Made by a program: the position numbers and the translations under genes
Shown here: positions 1-8,126 of the stretch, piece after piece
Position numbering within the stretch: position 1 is the first letter of the stretch
Layout: each line of letters opens with the position of its first letter
The notes under the pieces: generated by a model
Databases searched by the model: none
What the model saw: the letters and a program-made list of their open reading frames with translations, nothing else
What the model was told of the DNA's origin: nothing
Source: BOG-994 sp049514215
Lineage (GTDB): Bacteria; Pseudomonadota; Gammaproteobacteria; Burkholderiales; Burkholderiaceae_D
NCBI GenBank assembly: GCA_049514215.1
Contig: JBEKVI010000002.1
Coordinates: forward strand, 124,001 to 188,000
DNA: 64,000 nt
Direction of reading: 5' to 3'

Positions 1-725
1 ACGACATGTCGACCCTGGAATTCGCAGAACGCACCCGGGTAGGGGGGAGCGACCGCGCGCACCAGATTGTAGACGTCTCGCAGCGGCTTGGACCAATCGA
101 TGCGTCCGTCTTCGGGCTTGCGTCTCCCAAAATACGAGCCCTCGGCAATGTGATTGGGCTTTTTCTCCGCGTTGCCGGCGATGAGGGCCGGAAGCACCTG
201 CCACAGCGTTTGCTCGGCGGCCACGGTCACTTTGGCAAAGACCTCGCTGGCGATGTCGTCCGGAAGAATGGGCACGGCGGTCTGGCCCACAATCGCCCCC
301 GCGTCCGGCTTTTCGACCATTTCATGCAGCGTGGCACCGGTCACCGTTTCGCCCCTGAGAATGGCCCAGTTGATTGGAACCCGACCGCGATAATGGGGCA
401 AAAGCGAGCCGTGCATGTTGTAGGCTCCGCGTCGAGCCTGTTTCAGGAGGGCACCCGGCAACATGTGGCGATAATAGAAACTGAAGATGAAATCCGGTGC
501 CACAGCCCTGACCGCCTCTTCCAGATCCGCGGCACCGGCAGGAAGTTCCGGAGTGATGACTTTGATCCCGAACTCGGATGCAGTCTTCTCCACGCTCTGA
601 AACCAGATGTTCTCGTCGCTGCGATCGGCGTGGGTCACCACCAGGGCGACGTCGATGCCCCCGGCACAGAGGACCTTCAAGCAGCGCACTCCGACGTTGT
701 GGTACGCAAAGACCACGGCACGCAT
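1..725 (-). CDS. arnA: ArnA-type formyltransferase domain (partial, cut by window edge)
   Basis: About 241 N-terminal residues are visible; the gene runs off the left edge. The sequence matches the formyltransferase half of ArnA, which N-formylates UDP-4-amino-4-deoxy-L-arabinose using 10-formyl-tetrahydrofolate in the cytoplasm. It begins MRAVVFAYHNVG and has the IFSFYYRH segment, the NMHGSLLPHYRGR core and the KPDAGAI motif. Catalytic Asn103, His105 and Asp141 correspond to N102, H104 and D140 of E. coli ArnA. The start ATG overlaps the arnC stop by one base (TGATG), so the two are probably translationally coupled. Whether the dehydrogenase/decarboxylase half is fused behind it cannot be seen here. 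Confidence 0.9.
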   Translation of the reverse strand, partial: MRAVVFAYHNVGVRCLKVLCAGGIDVALVVTHADRSDENIWFQSVEKTASEFGIKVITPELPAGAADLEEAVRAVAPDFIFSFYYRHMLPGALLKQARRGAYNMHGSLLPHYRGRVPINWAILRGETVTGATLHEMVEKPDAGAIVGQTAVPILPDDIASEVFAKVTVAAEQTLWQVLPALIAGNAEKKPNHIAEGSYFGRRKPEDGRIDWSKPLRDVYNLVRAVAPPYPGAFCEFQGRHV

Positions 726-1726
726 CAGCTTTTCCTTGGGGCTTCCAGAATGGCCTGGATCAGATAGCGCGGCCGCTCACGGACCTGCTGATAGATGCGA
801 CCGACATATTCCCCGAGCAGCCCGATCCCGAACAATAGGACCCCCATGAGGAAGAAGGCGATTCCGAAAAGCGTGAACAGACCCTCGGCCTCAGGACCGA
901 ACAAAAGCCGGCGTAGTGCGAGGTAGAGCACGAAAAGAGCCGAGCCCAGGGCAAGCGAAAATCCGAGCAGCGAGAACATCTGCAATGGCACGATCGAAAA
1001 GCCGGTCACGAGATCGAAGTTCAGGCGAACCAGCTGGTAGAGCGAATACTTGGAGTCGCCCGCAGAGCGCTCTTCGTGCGCGACTTCGATCTCAGTGGGC
1101 CGTGACGCAAAGGTATAGGCCAGTGCTGGAATGAAAGTGTTCAGCTCGTTGCATGCATTGATCGTCTGCACGATGTTACGGCTATAGGCGCGCAGCATGC
1201 ACCCCTGATCGGTCATCTGGATGTTCGTGATTCGCTGGCGCAGCCGGTTCATGGCCTGCGAGGCCGTGCGCCGGAACCAGGAGTCCTGACGTTGCCGCCG
1301 GATGGTGCCGACGTAGTCATAGCCTTCGCGCATGCGCGCCACGAGATTGGCGATCTCCTCGGGCGGGTTTTGCAGATCCGCATCGAGCGTGATGACAATT
1401 TCCCCGCGGACATGCTGGAATCCCGCCATGATCGCCGAATGCTGCCCGTAGTTGGCATTAAAGAGGATGACCCGCGTGACGTCGGGTCGCGCGCGAAACT
1501 GGTCGGCCAAAAGCGCAGCCGATCGGTCCCGGCTACCGTCATTCACGAAGATCACTTCGTAGGCGTAGCCAGTTTGCGCTTGCACGGCATCGAGCGCTGG
1601 GTAGAGGCGCTCGAAGAGCGCCCTTAGGCCGTCCTCCTCGTTGTAGACCGGGATTACGACCGACAATTGCGGTGGCGTCACGAGCGTCACACTCGCTTCG
1701 CTCAACGCTGACAGAGGCTCGTTCAT
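725..1726 (-). CDS. arnC: Undecaprenyl-phosphate 4-deoxy-4-formamido-L-arabinose transferase
   Basis: GT2-family membrane-anchored glycosyltransferase of 333 residues, the normal ArnC length. It transfers formylated aminoarabinose from UDP to undecaprenyl phosphate on the inner face of the cytoplasmic membrane. The nucleotide-binding strand LSVVIPVYNEE (around 21-31), the VNDGSRD motif (61-67) and the DXD-like LDADLQNPPEE (D115 and D117) are visible. Two hydrophobic segments near 245-280 and 290-315 form the C-terminal membrane anchor, ending with GLLGEYVGRIY. The start overlaps the arnB stop by four bases. A DPM1-like dolichol-phosphate hexose transferase would look similar, but the arn context decides. 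Confidence 0.92.
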   Translation of the reverse strand: MNEPLSALSEASVTLVTPPQLSVVIPVYNEEDGLRALFERLYPALDAVQAQTGYAYEVIFVNDGSRDRSAALLADQFRARPDVTRVILFNANYGQHSAIMAGFQHVRGEIVITLDADLQNPPEEIANLVARMREGYDYVGTIRRQRQDSWFRRTASQAMNRLRQRITNIQMTDQGCMLRAYSRNIVQTINACNELNTFIPALAYTFASRPTEIEVAHEERSAGDSKYSLYQLVRLNFDLVTGFSIVPLQMFSLLGFSLALGSALFVLYLALRRLLFGPEAEGLFTLFGIAFFLMGVLLFGIGLLGEYVGRIYQQVRERPRYLIQAILEAPRKS

Positions 1727-2868
1727 CGCCGGTGCCGCTGCAAGAGGTCGGTCAGGTTTTCCACCACGTAGTCAACATCGTCGTCGGCCATGGAGGGGAA
1801 CAAGGGTAGCGTGAGCGTATTGCGGCCGACGAATTCGGCGTTCGGAAAATCGCCCGGCTTAAACCCCATACGGCGGTAGAGCGCAAACAGATGGATGGCC
1901 GGATAGTGCACGCCGGTCCCAATGCCGCGCTCGTCCAAGAGGGTCATGATGTCCGCCCGGCGCACCTTCAGGCGGTCCTCAGGAAGAATGACCTGGAACA
2001 TGTGCCAGTTGGTGTTCTCGAAGTCGGCCACAGGCAAGTCCAGCCCGAGCTGCTCGGCGCTGGTCTGGCTAAAGCGGTCGAAGTAGCGCCGTGCTAGTGC
2101 GTGGCGGCGGGCCTTGAATTCGGCCCAATGCGGCAGCTGTCCCAGTCCGACGCGCGCGGCGACGTCGGTCAGGTTGAATTTACCTCCCACCCGTTCGACC
2201 TCCATGCCATCGGGGCCGTCGCGCACCACTCCCTGGAGGCGGTACTGCTCGGCTAGGCGTGCTTCGGCTTCGTCGTTCATGACGAGGCAGCCCCCCTCGA
2301 TGGTGGTGATGTTCTTGTTGGCATGAAAGCTGATCGAGACCAGATCGCCCTGTGCACCGATCGGTCGGCCACGCCAGGTGCTGCCGAAGGACTGGGCCGC
2401 GTCTTCGATCACGCGCAGCTCGTGAGCGCGGGCAAGCGTGTAGAGCCGGTCGCGATCGACAGGCAAACCGCTCAAGTCGACGGGGATGATGGCCTTGGTA
2501 CGCGAGGTGATCGCTTCAGCCACACGCTCTAGGTCGAGATTGCGCGTGACTGGATCGATGTCGGCAAACACAGGAGTGGCGCCGACTTCGAGCACGACGT
2601 TGCTTGTTGCGACCCAACTTAAGGGCGTCGTTACGACTTCGTGGCCCGGGCCCACGCCGGCGATGCGCAGTCCGATTTCCATCGTGCAGGTGCCCGAGTT
2701 GAAAGCGCGGACCGGACGACCCTCGAAGAATGCGCTCAGTGCGCTTTCGAATTCCTTGACTTTCGGTCCGGAAGTGATCCAGCCCGAACGCAACACCTCG
2801 ACGACCCCTGCGATGGTGGCCTCATCGAGTGTCGGTCGGGTGAACGGGAGATATGGACGAGAAGGCAT
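1723..2868 (-). CDS. arnB: UDP-4-amino-4-deoxy-L-arabinose aminotransferase
   Basis: PLP enzyme of the DegT/DnrJ/EryC1/StrS family, 381 residues. It aminates the 4-keto sugar made by the ArnA decarboxylase, using glutamate. The PLP lysine is K185 in SFHANKNITTIEGG, and the ring-nitrogen aspartate is D156 in VIEDAAQS. The N-terminal block PFTRPTLDE followed by LRSGWITSGP is typical of ArnB. It lies between the flippase-type gene and arnC in the same operon, eight bases behind the former and overlapping the latter. Confidence 0.93.
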   Translation of the reverse strand: MPSRPYLPFTRPTLDEATIAGVVEVLRSGWITSGPKVKEFESALSAFFEGRPVRAFNSGTCTMEIGLRIAGVGPGHEVVTTPLSWVATSNVVLEVGATPVFADIDPVTRNLDLERVAEAITSRTKAIIPVDLSGLPVDRDRLYTLARAHELRVIEDAAQSFGSTWRGRPIGAQGDLVSISFHANKNITTIEGGCLVMNDEAEARLAEQYRLQGVVRDGPDGMEVERVGGKFNLTDVAARVGLGQLPHWAEFKARRHALARRYFDRFSQTSAEQLGLDLPVADFENTNWHMFQVILPEDRLKVRRADIMTLLDERGIGTGVHYPAIHLFALYRRMGFKPGDFPNAEFVGRNTLTLPLFPSMADDDVDYVVENLTDLLQRHRR

Positions 2869-2876
2869 GGGAACGC

Positions 2877-3254
2877 TCAGGAGGCGCTACGGGCCACGAT
2901 ATAGACCCCAACCAGGATGACTCCGATTCCCAGGACGCGCTGCAATGTGACGGCCTCGCCAAAGAGCCACCAGGCGGCGAGCGCATTGACGACATAGCCC
3001 AGCGAGAGCATCGGATAGGCAACCGAGACATCCACCCTCGAAAGACCGAGAATCCACACGACCACGCTAATCACATAGCAGGTGAGTCCGGCAAGTATCG
3101 GCGGCTGGGTGGCGAGTTTGTATCCGATGGGCACGAGATTGGCGCTACTAAAGGAAAATTGCCCCACGCTGTTGACCCCGGCCTTTAGCAGAAGCTGTGC
3201 GCCCGCATTCAGCAAGACGCCAGTGAGGATGAGAACAAAGGAGACGGGGCTCAT
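2877..3254 (-). CDS. SMR-family transporter, aminoarabinose-lipid flippase subunit
   Basis: A 125-residue protein with four hydrophobic segments and the EamA/SMR pattern. It ends with the GLSRVDVSVAYPMLSLGYV and LFGEAVTLQRVLGIGVILVGV blocks seen in ArnE and ArnF. Those proteins flip undecaprenyl-phosphate-aminoarabinose to the periplasmic face. In enterobacteria ArnE and ArnF are two adjacent genes, but here only one such gene lies between arnT and arnB. I infer that it works as a homodimer or with a partner coded elsewhere. It overlaps the arnT stop by four bases. The E or F subtype cannot be assigned from this sequence alone. Confidence 0.82.
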   Translation of the reverse strand: MSPVSFVLILTGVLLNAGAQLLLKAGVNSVGQFSFSSANLVPIGYKLATQPPILAGLTCYVISVVVWILGLSRVDVSVAYPMLSLGYVVNALAAWWLFGEAVTLQRVLGIGVILVGVYIVARSAS

Positions 3255-4921
3255 GGTTTGGAGACTACAACGAAGCGCCCGTCCTTCAGGATGACACGCA
3301 TCGGGATTTTCATCGCCAGCAGTTTATCGAAAGTCGTGGGGGGCATGACGGCAATCGCGCTTGGGTCCGTCCTCCAGCGACTGGCGAATTCAGCCAGCGT
3401 TGCAATGCCCAGCGCGGGCTCCTCGTGCAATCCGAAATCGAGTTCGTCGCGTTGGTTGACCAGGGTGAGGGGTCGACCCAGATAAAAGGGCAGGGTCTGG
3501 TCGTACATCTCCACGCTATAGAGATGCGACGTCGGGTCCGCCTGCTCGCCGATGGCCTGGGCCACATAGTACGCCGAGGCGTAGCGGTCGAGCGCGCCGT
3601 AGCTCAAAAGGCCCGTGCAACCCGCCAAAAAAGATGCGGCCGCGATCGCGAGGACCGCCGGCGTCATGCGGGACTGATGCACCAGCACCAGGCTCGCCGT
3701 CGCCCCGATGAACTCGATGCCTCCTGCGATCGCAAGGCCGTAACCAAAGCGCGAATAATCGGCCAGACCCTCGGGCGGCACGCTCACGAACCAGCCGGGG
3801 CCTTCTAGGCCAAGCCCGACGAGGGCGAGTCCCAAGACGGCACAGGCAAAGCCGATGAGGACCACCGCGCGCGCACCGGCTTTGGCGAGGTAGGCACCCG
3901 AGAGGATCGCCAACGCCGGAAAAATGGGAAGGATATAGGAGGGCAGCTTGGATCCCGACAAACTGAAAAAGACGAAGATGAATCCGGACCAAAGAAGCAG
4001 GAGGCGCGCGGGCATGAAGCGGCCCGAAGCGCCGCGGCTGGGCAGATGCGTTTCCCGCCACGCGTTCAGTAGCGCTGCAGGCAAGACGAATGTCCATGGA
4101 AGAAATCCGACAAGCAGAATCGGGATGAAATACCAGATCGGCCCTTCACGATGGTGTTCGTGCGTCAGGAATCGTTCGAAATGCTCGTGGATGAAAAAGA
4201 AGTGCGGAAATTCAGGATTGCGCTGTGACACCCATACGAACCAGGGAACGCTGATGACGAGAAAGAGCAGTCCACCGCGCCAGGGTTCCACCCGCTTTAG
4301 GAGCGCCCAGTCACGGGTCGTGACGAGATACAGGACAAACACGCAGCCGGGTAGCACGATACCCTCGAGCCCCTTGGAGAGCACTGCAAGCGCTAAAAAG
4401 GCCCATGTGAGCATCATCCAGCCGCGTGCGACATTTCCGTCCTCGGCTTGCCGCGCAAGCAGGGTAGAGCACAGGCCTGCCGTCATGAAAAATGTCACGC
4501 CCATATCCAGCGTCGCCACGTGGGCCATGAGGAAGTAGAGCATCGCGCTGGCAAGTACTGCCGACGCGTAGAGCCCGACCACTCCACCATAAAGGCGCCG
4601 CGCCGTATAGGCGACGAAGACGACGCCCAAAAAACCACTTAAACCGGTCCACAGGCGCGTGGTCCATTCGCCGGGACCGAAGACCTCAAACGCCAAGGCG
4701 GTCGCCCAGTACTGCAAAGGCGGCTTCTCAAAATATTTGAGGCCGTCCAGACGAGGCGTGATCCAGTCGCCGCTGGAAACCATCTCGCGTGGAATCTCGG
4801 CATAGCGCCCCTCGTCGGTTTTCGCAAGATGCCGTGGCGCAAGCGCGCCAAACCAGACCGCAAAAAAGACAAGAAACAGCACAGCGAAGGTCACCCCTGG
4901 CAGGGGACGATGGCTGGACAT
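3251..4921 (-). CDS. arnT: Lipid A 4-amino-4-deoxy-L-arabinosyltransferase
   Basis: Integral membrane GT83/PMT-type glycosyltransferase of 556 residues, as in ArnT. It moves aminoarabinose from the undecaprenyl carrier to lipid A phosphates at the periplasmic face, which lowers the charge and protects from polymyxin-like peptides. The first periplasmic loop has the conserved KTDEGRYAEIPREM and LDGLKYFEKPPLQYW segments, including the acidic residues used in catalysis. A dozen hydrophobic segments follow and a soluble C-terminal domain starts near residue 440. It starts on the last base of the upstream stop codon. It is the first arn gene of the operon, unlike the enterobacterial order arnBCADTEF. 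Confidence 0.92.
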   Translation of the reverse strand: MSSHRPLPGVTFAVLFLVFFAVWFGALAPRHLAKTDEGRYAEIPREMVSSGDWITPRLDGLKYFEKPPLQYWATALAFEVFGPGEWTTRLWTGLSGFLGVVFVAYTARRLYGGVVGLYASAVLASAMLYFLMAHVATLDMGVTFFMTAGLCSTLLARQAEDGNVARGWMMLTWAFLALAVLSKGLEGIVLPGCVFVLYLVTTRDWALLKRVEPWRGGLLFLVISVPWFVWVSQRNPEFPHFFFIHEHFERFLTHEHHREGPIWYFIPILLVGFLPWTFVLPAALLNAWRETHLPSRGASGRFMPARLLLLWSGFIFVFFSLSGSKLPSYILPIFPALAILSGAYLAKAGARAVVLIGFACAVLGLALVGLGLEGPGWFVSVPPEGLADYSRFGYGLAIAGGIEFIGATASLVLVHQSRMTPAVLAIAAASFLAGCTGLLSYGALDRYASAYYVAQAIGEQADPTSHLYSVEMYDQTLPFYLGRPLTLVNQRDELDFGLHEEPALGIATLAEFASRWRTDPSAIAVMPPTTFDKLLAMKIPMRVILKDGRFVVVSKP

Positions 4922-5313
4922 CAGGAGGAACTTGACGGCGCTTCGATCAGCAATGCCGCCGCAACGCGCCGCCCTTCGCTCATCAGGATGTTGTAGGTTC
5001 GACAGGCGGCCTGCGAATCCATGCTTTCTACCCCGATTTGCCGGTCCGTCAGGGTTCGCAGGAACCGCGGGTGCGCAAACCGAAGCGCTGCGCCGGTTCC
5101 AAAGACGACCAGTTCCGGGTTGAGCGCAAGCACCGCCTCGAAGTGACGCTCATTGAGTTGCTCGAAACCGGCCAGATCCCAAGGCTGGATGGGTCCCTCG
5201 GGCATCAGGAGCACGCTTGATTCGTAGCGCTTCTCGTTGATCTCGACATAGCCAGGGCCATAAGCCGTGACGGTGTTGTAGAACGCAGCGGGGGAAGAGG
5301 CGTGGAGTTTCAC
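4921..5313 (-). CDS. Mth938-like domain protein (DUF498)
   Basis: A 130-residue cytoplasmic protein of the Mth938/NDUFAF3-like superfamily (COG3737). The pattern YGPGYVEINEKRYESSVLLMPE at the start, WDLAGFEQL in the middle and LVVFGTGAALRF near 70 are family hallmarks, as is the ending with ACRTYNILMSEGRRVAAALL. Its biochemical role in bacteria is unknown; the mitochondrial relative assists complex I assembly. It heads the arn operon and overlaps arnT by one base, so it is cotranscribed, but nothing links it to lipid A. Confidence 0.85.
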   Translation of the reverse strand: MKLHASSPAAFYNTVTAYGPGYVEINEKRYESSVLLMPEGPIQPWDLAGFEQLNERHFEAVLALNPELVVFGTGAALRFAHPRFLRTLTDRQIGVESMDSQAACRTYNILMSEGRRVAAALLIEAPSSSS

Positions 5314-5402
5314 AGTCGATGCGCTCTTAGGCGCCGCAGATCCCGATGACGGGAAGAAGTGCTTTAGCGGACGCGCGGTTGGTATTCGGGGCGCGAATCG
5401 GC

Positions 5403-5411
5403 TAAATTATA
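5403..5411. promoter_or_regulatory. Candidate divergent promoter core between arn operon and alaC
   Basis: The stretch TAAATTATA reads as a perfect TATAAT on the minus strand (5411-5406), about 93 bases before the DUF498-arn start. On the plus strand it reads TAAATT, with TTGGTA 18 bases upstream, about 84 bases before alaC. It lies in the only AT-rich part of the divergent spacer. The minus-strand -35 is weak. No PmrA-type direct repeat (CTTAAT-N5-CTTAAT) was found. Confidence 0.4.
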
Positions 5412-5491
5412 TCTTTTTCGGCGTCGCAGCATCGAATAAGTCCAGGGCCGCGCCGCAGGACACCGTGGCAGCACGGTCAAGGGGTAGGGCC

Positions 5492-6688
5492 ATGAGAGAA
5501 TTTTCGCGCATCAAGCGCTTGCCGCCGTACGTGTTCAATATCACCGCCGAGCTGAAAATGGCGGCTCGGCGGCGCGGTGAAGACATCATCGACATGAGCA
5601 TGGGTAACCCCGACGGACCCACGCCAGCCCATATCGTCGAGAAGCTTGTGGAGGCCGCAACCCGCCCCGACACCCACGGGTATTCGGTTTCCAAGGGAAT
5701 CCCGCGCCTGCGTCGCGCCATCTGCAACTGGTATGCCGCGCGTTACGGCGTGAGCTTTGATCCCGACTCCGAAGCGATCGTGACCATCGGCTCAAAGGAA
5801 GGCCTTGCGCATCTCATGCTCGCCACGCTCGATCGCGGAGACACCGTGCTCGTGCCCAATCCGAGCTATCCGATCCACATCTATGGCGCTGTCATCGCCG
5901 GCGCCGACATCCGTTCGGTGCGCATGACCCCAGGCGTGGATTTCTTCGAGGAATTACAGCGCGCCATTCGGGAGTCGATCCCCAAGCCGAAGATGATGAT
6001 CCTGGGTTTTCCGAGCAATCCGACCGCGCAGTGCGTCGAACTGGAGTTTTTCGAACGGATCGTCGAGCTTGCGCGTCGACACGACATTCTCGTCGTGCAT
6101 GACCTGGCCTACGCCGACATCACTTTCGATGGATGGAAGGCGCCTTCCATCATGCAGGTCGCCGGTGCGCGCGAGGTCGCCGTTGAATTCTTCACCATGT
6201 CGAAGAGCTACAACATGGCCGGCTGGCGCGTGGGCTTCATGGTCGGCAACGCCGAACTCGTGGGCGCTTTGGCCCGGATGAAAAGCTACCATGACTATGG
6301 CAGCTTCACGCCGGTGCAGGTCGCGGCCATCGCCGCGCTCGAGGGCCCTCAGGATTGCCTTCAGGAGATCGCAGGGCGTTACCAGAGGCGGCGCGATGTA
6401 CTCGCGCAGGGACTGCAGGAGGCGGGCTGGAGCGTGGAGGTGCCCAAGGCGTCGATGTATATCTGGGCGGAGATTCCCGAGGTCTACAAATCCATGGGCT
6501 CGCTCGAATTCGCCAAGAAACTACTGTCCGAAGCGAAGGTGGCCGTCTCCCCCGGTATCGGATTTGGAGACTACGGCGACGAGCATGTGCGCTTCGCGCT
6601 CATCGAGAACGAACAGCGAACCCGTCAGGCGGTGCGCGGCATCAAGGAGATGTTCCGCAAGGATGGCCTGCTCAAGCGGGTGGCGTGA
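5492..6688 (+). CDS. alaC: Alanine transaminase AlaC
   Basis: Class I/II PLP aminotransferase, 398 residues, nearly superimposable on E. coli AlaC (YfdZ), including RLPPYVFNITAELKMAARRR, MILGFPSNPTAQCVELEFFE and the PLP lysine K238 in FTMSKSYNMAGWR. It interconverts pyruvate plus glutamate with alanine plus 2-oxoglutarate in the cytosol. I chose the ATG at 5492, preceded by AGGGG seven bases upstream, over a GTG nine codons earlier. It leads an amino-acid operon with hom and thrC, an arrangement common in Betaproteobacteria. Confidence 0.93.
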   Translation: MREFSRIKRLPPYVFNITAELKMAARRRGEDIIDMSMGNPDGPTPAHIVEKLVEAATRPDTHGYSVSKGIPRLRRAICNWYAARYGVSFDPDSEAIVTIGSKEGLAHLMLATLDRGDTVLVPNPSYPIHIYGAVIAGADIRSVRMTPGVDFFEELQRAIRESIPKPKMMILGFPSNPTAQCVELEFFERIVELARRHDILVVHDLAYADITFDGWKAPSIMQVAGAREVAVEFFTMSKSYNMAGWRVGFMVGNAELVGALARMKSYHDYGSFTPVQVAAIAALEGPQDCLQEIAGRYQRRRDVLAQGLQEAGWSVEVPKASMYIWAEIPEVYKSMGSLEFAKKLLSEAKVAVSPGIGFGDYGDEHVRFALIENEQRTRQAVRGIKEMFRKDGLLKRVA

Positions 6689-6773
6689 TCATGCAAGTTC
6701 GCGTTTTGGAGGCCGCTGCGTGGCGGGTAGGCGGAGTCTCTGGACGCAAACGCTCTCTTCAGGCAGTCCTGTG

Positions 6774-8084
6774 ATGGAGTCCATCAAGGTTGCCCTTCTG
6801 GGTACCGGCACCGCCGGCGGAGGAACATTTCGTGTCCTGCAACGCAATCAGAGCGAGATTATGCGGCGTGCGGGTCGGGGCATCGAAATTAGTGTCGTTG
6901 GCGCACGCAATCCCGAGCGGGCCCGTTTGAGCGTGGGTCCGAACGTGCGTATCGAGACCGATCTGATGCGGGTCGTGACCGATCCGGAGGTTGAAATCGT
7001 GGTCGAGCTCATCGGCGGCCGGGATCGTGCCTTGGAGCTGATCATGGCTGCCATCGCCGCGGGCAAGCACGTTGTCACGGCCAACAAGGCCTTGCTGGCA
7101 AACCATGGCAACGAGATCTTTTCTGCCGCGCAGGCCGCCGGAGTTACGGTGGCGTTCGAGGCTGCGGTGGCGGGGGGCATTCCCATCATCAAGGCGTTAC
7201 GCGAAGGGCTGACCGGCAATCGCATCGAATGGATCGCGGGCATCATCAACGGCACCAGCAACTACATCCTGTCCCAGATGCGCGATCATGGCGTGACATT
7301 CGAGGCCGCTTTGGCCGAAGCGCAAAGGCAGGGCTATGCCGAGGCCGATCCAAGCTTCGACATCGACGGTACCGACGCTGCCCACAAGCTCTCGATCCTG
7401 GGCGCGATCGCCTTCGGCGTTCCGATGCAATTCAGCAAGGTCTATACCGAGGGGATCGCAGGCTTGACGTCCGATGACATCCGCTACGCCGAGGATCTCG
7501 GATATCGCATCAAGCTGTTGGGTATCGCGCGGCGCACCAGCCTCGGAATCGAAATGCGCGTGCATCCCACGCTGATTCCCGAACGCCGTCTGATCGCCAA
7601 CGTGGAAGGCGTCATGAACGCGGTCCTCGTTCAAAGCGATGCAGTCGGGCCGACGCTCTACTATGGCGCAGGCGCGGGCGCCGAGCCCACGGCCTCGGCG
7701 GTGGTCGCCGATCTCGTTGACGTCACCCGGCTGCACACCGCCGATCCCGAGAACCGGGTACCTCATCTCGCCTTCCAGCCCGACTCCCTCGCAAACACCC
7801 CCATATTGCCCATGAGCGCGGTGACGACGTCCTACTACCTGCGCCTCAGAGTCGCTGATCGGGCCGGCGTGGTCGCCGATATCGCCCGCATCCTCGCGGA
7901 TCGTGCGATCTCGATCGATGCTTTCATCCAGAAAGAACCCAGTCCTGCACAAGCACAGACCGACATCGTGCTCTTGACCCACGCCACCCGTGAGGAGGCG
8001 ATGGATGCCGCGATCGTGTCGATCGAGGCGCTGGCGACCGTTCTGAAGTCGGTGACCCGGATTCGCCTCGAGTCGCTCCAATAA
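6774..8084 (+). CDS. hom: Homoserine dehydrogenase
   Basis: 436 residues, the usual size of the monofunctional enzyme. It reduces aspartate semialdehyde to homoserine with NAD(P)H, feeding threonine and methionine. The N-terminal Rossmann motif LLGTGTAGGGT is at residues 8-18, the catalytic domain contains TANKALLANHG and GIINGTSNYIL, and a C-terminal ACT domain from about residue 345 suggests feedback control by threonine. The reading frame stays open far upstream inside alaC, but homology begins at the ATG at 6774. The neighbour thrC completes part of the threonine branch; homoserine kinase is not in the window. Confidence 0.95.
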   Translation: MESIKVALLGTGTAGGGTFRVLQRNQSEIMRRAGRGIEISVVGARNPERARLSVGPNVRIETDLMRVVTDPEVEIVVELIGGRDRALELIMAAIAAGKHVVTANKALLANHGNEIFSAAQAAGVTVAFEAAVAGGIPIIKALREGLTGNRIEWIAGIINGTSNYILSQMRDHGVTFEAALAEAQRQGYAEADPSFDIDGTDAAHKLSILGAIAFGVPMQFSKVYTEGIAGLTSDDIRYAEDLGYRIKLLGIARRTSLGIEMRVHPTLIPERRLIANVEGVMNAVLVQSDAVGPTLYYGAGAGAEPTASAVVADLVDVTRLHTADPENRVPHLAFQPDSLANTPILPMSAVTTSYYLRLRVADRAGVVADIARILADRAISIDAFIQKEPSPAQAQTDIVLLTHATREEAMDAAIVSIEALATVLKSVTRIRLESLQ

Positions 8085-8126
8085 GGCCATGACCCACCCT
8101 TTGGCGCCACCGCGCGTAGAGACCCA

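Noticed and set aside
5314..5464. PmrA-type box for the arn operon
   Set aside because: No CTTAAT-N5-CTTAAT or close variant on either strand in the spacer.
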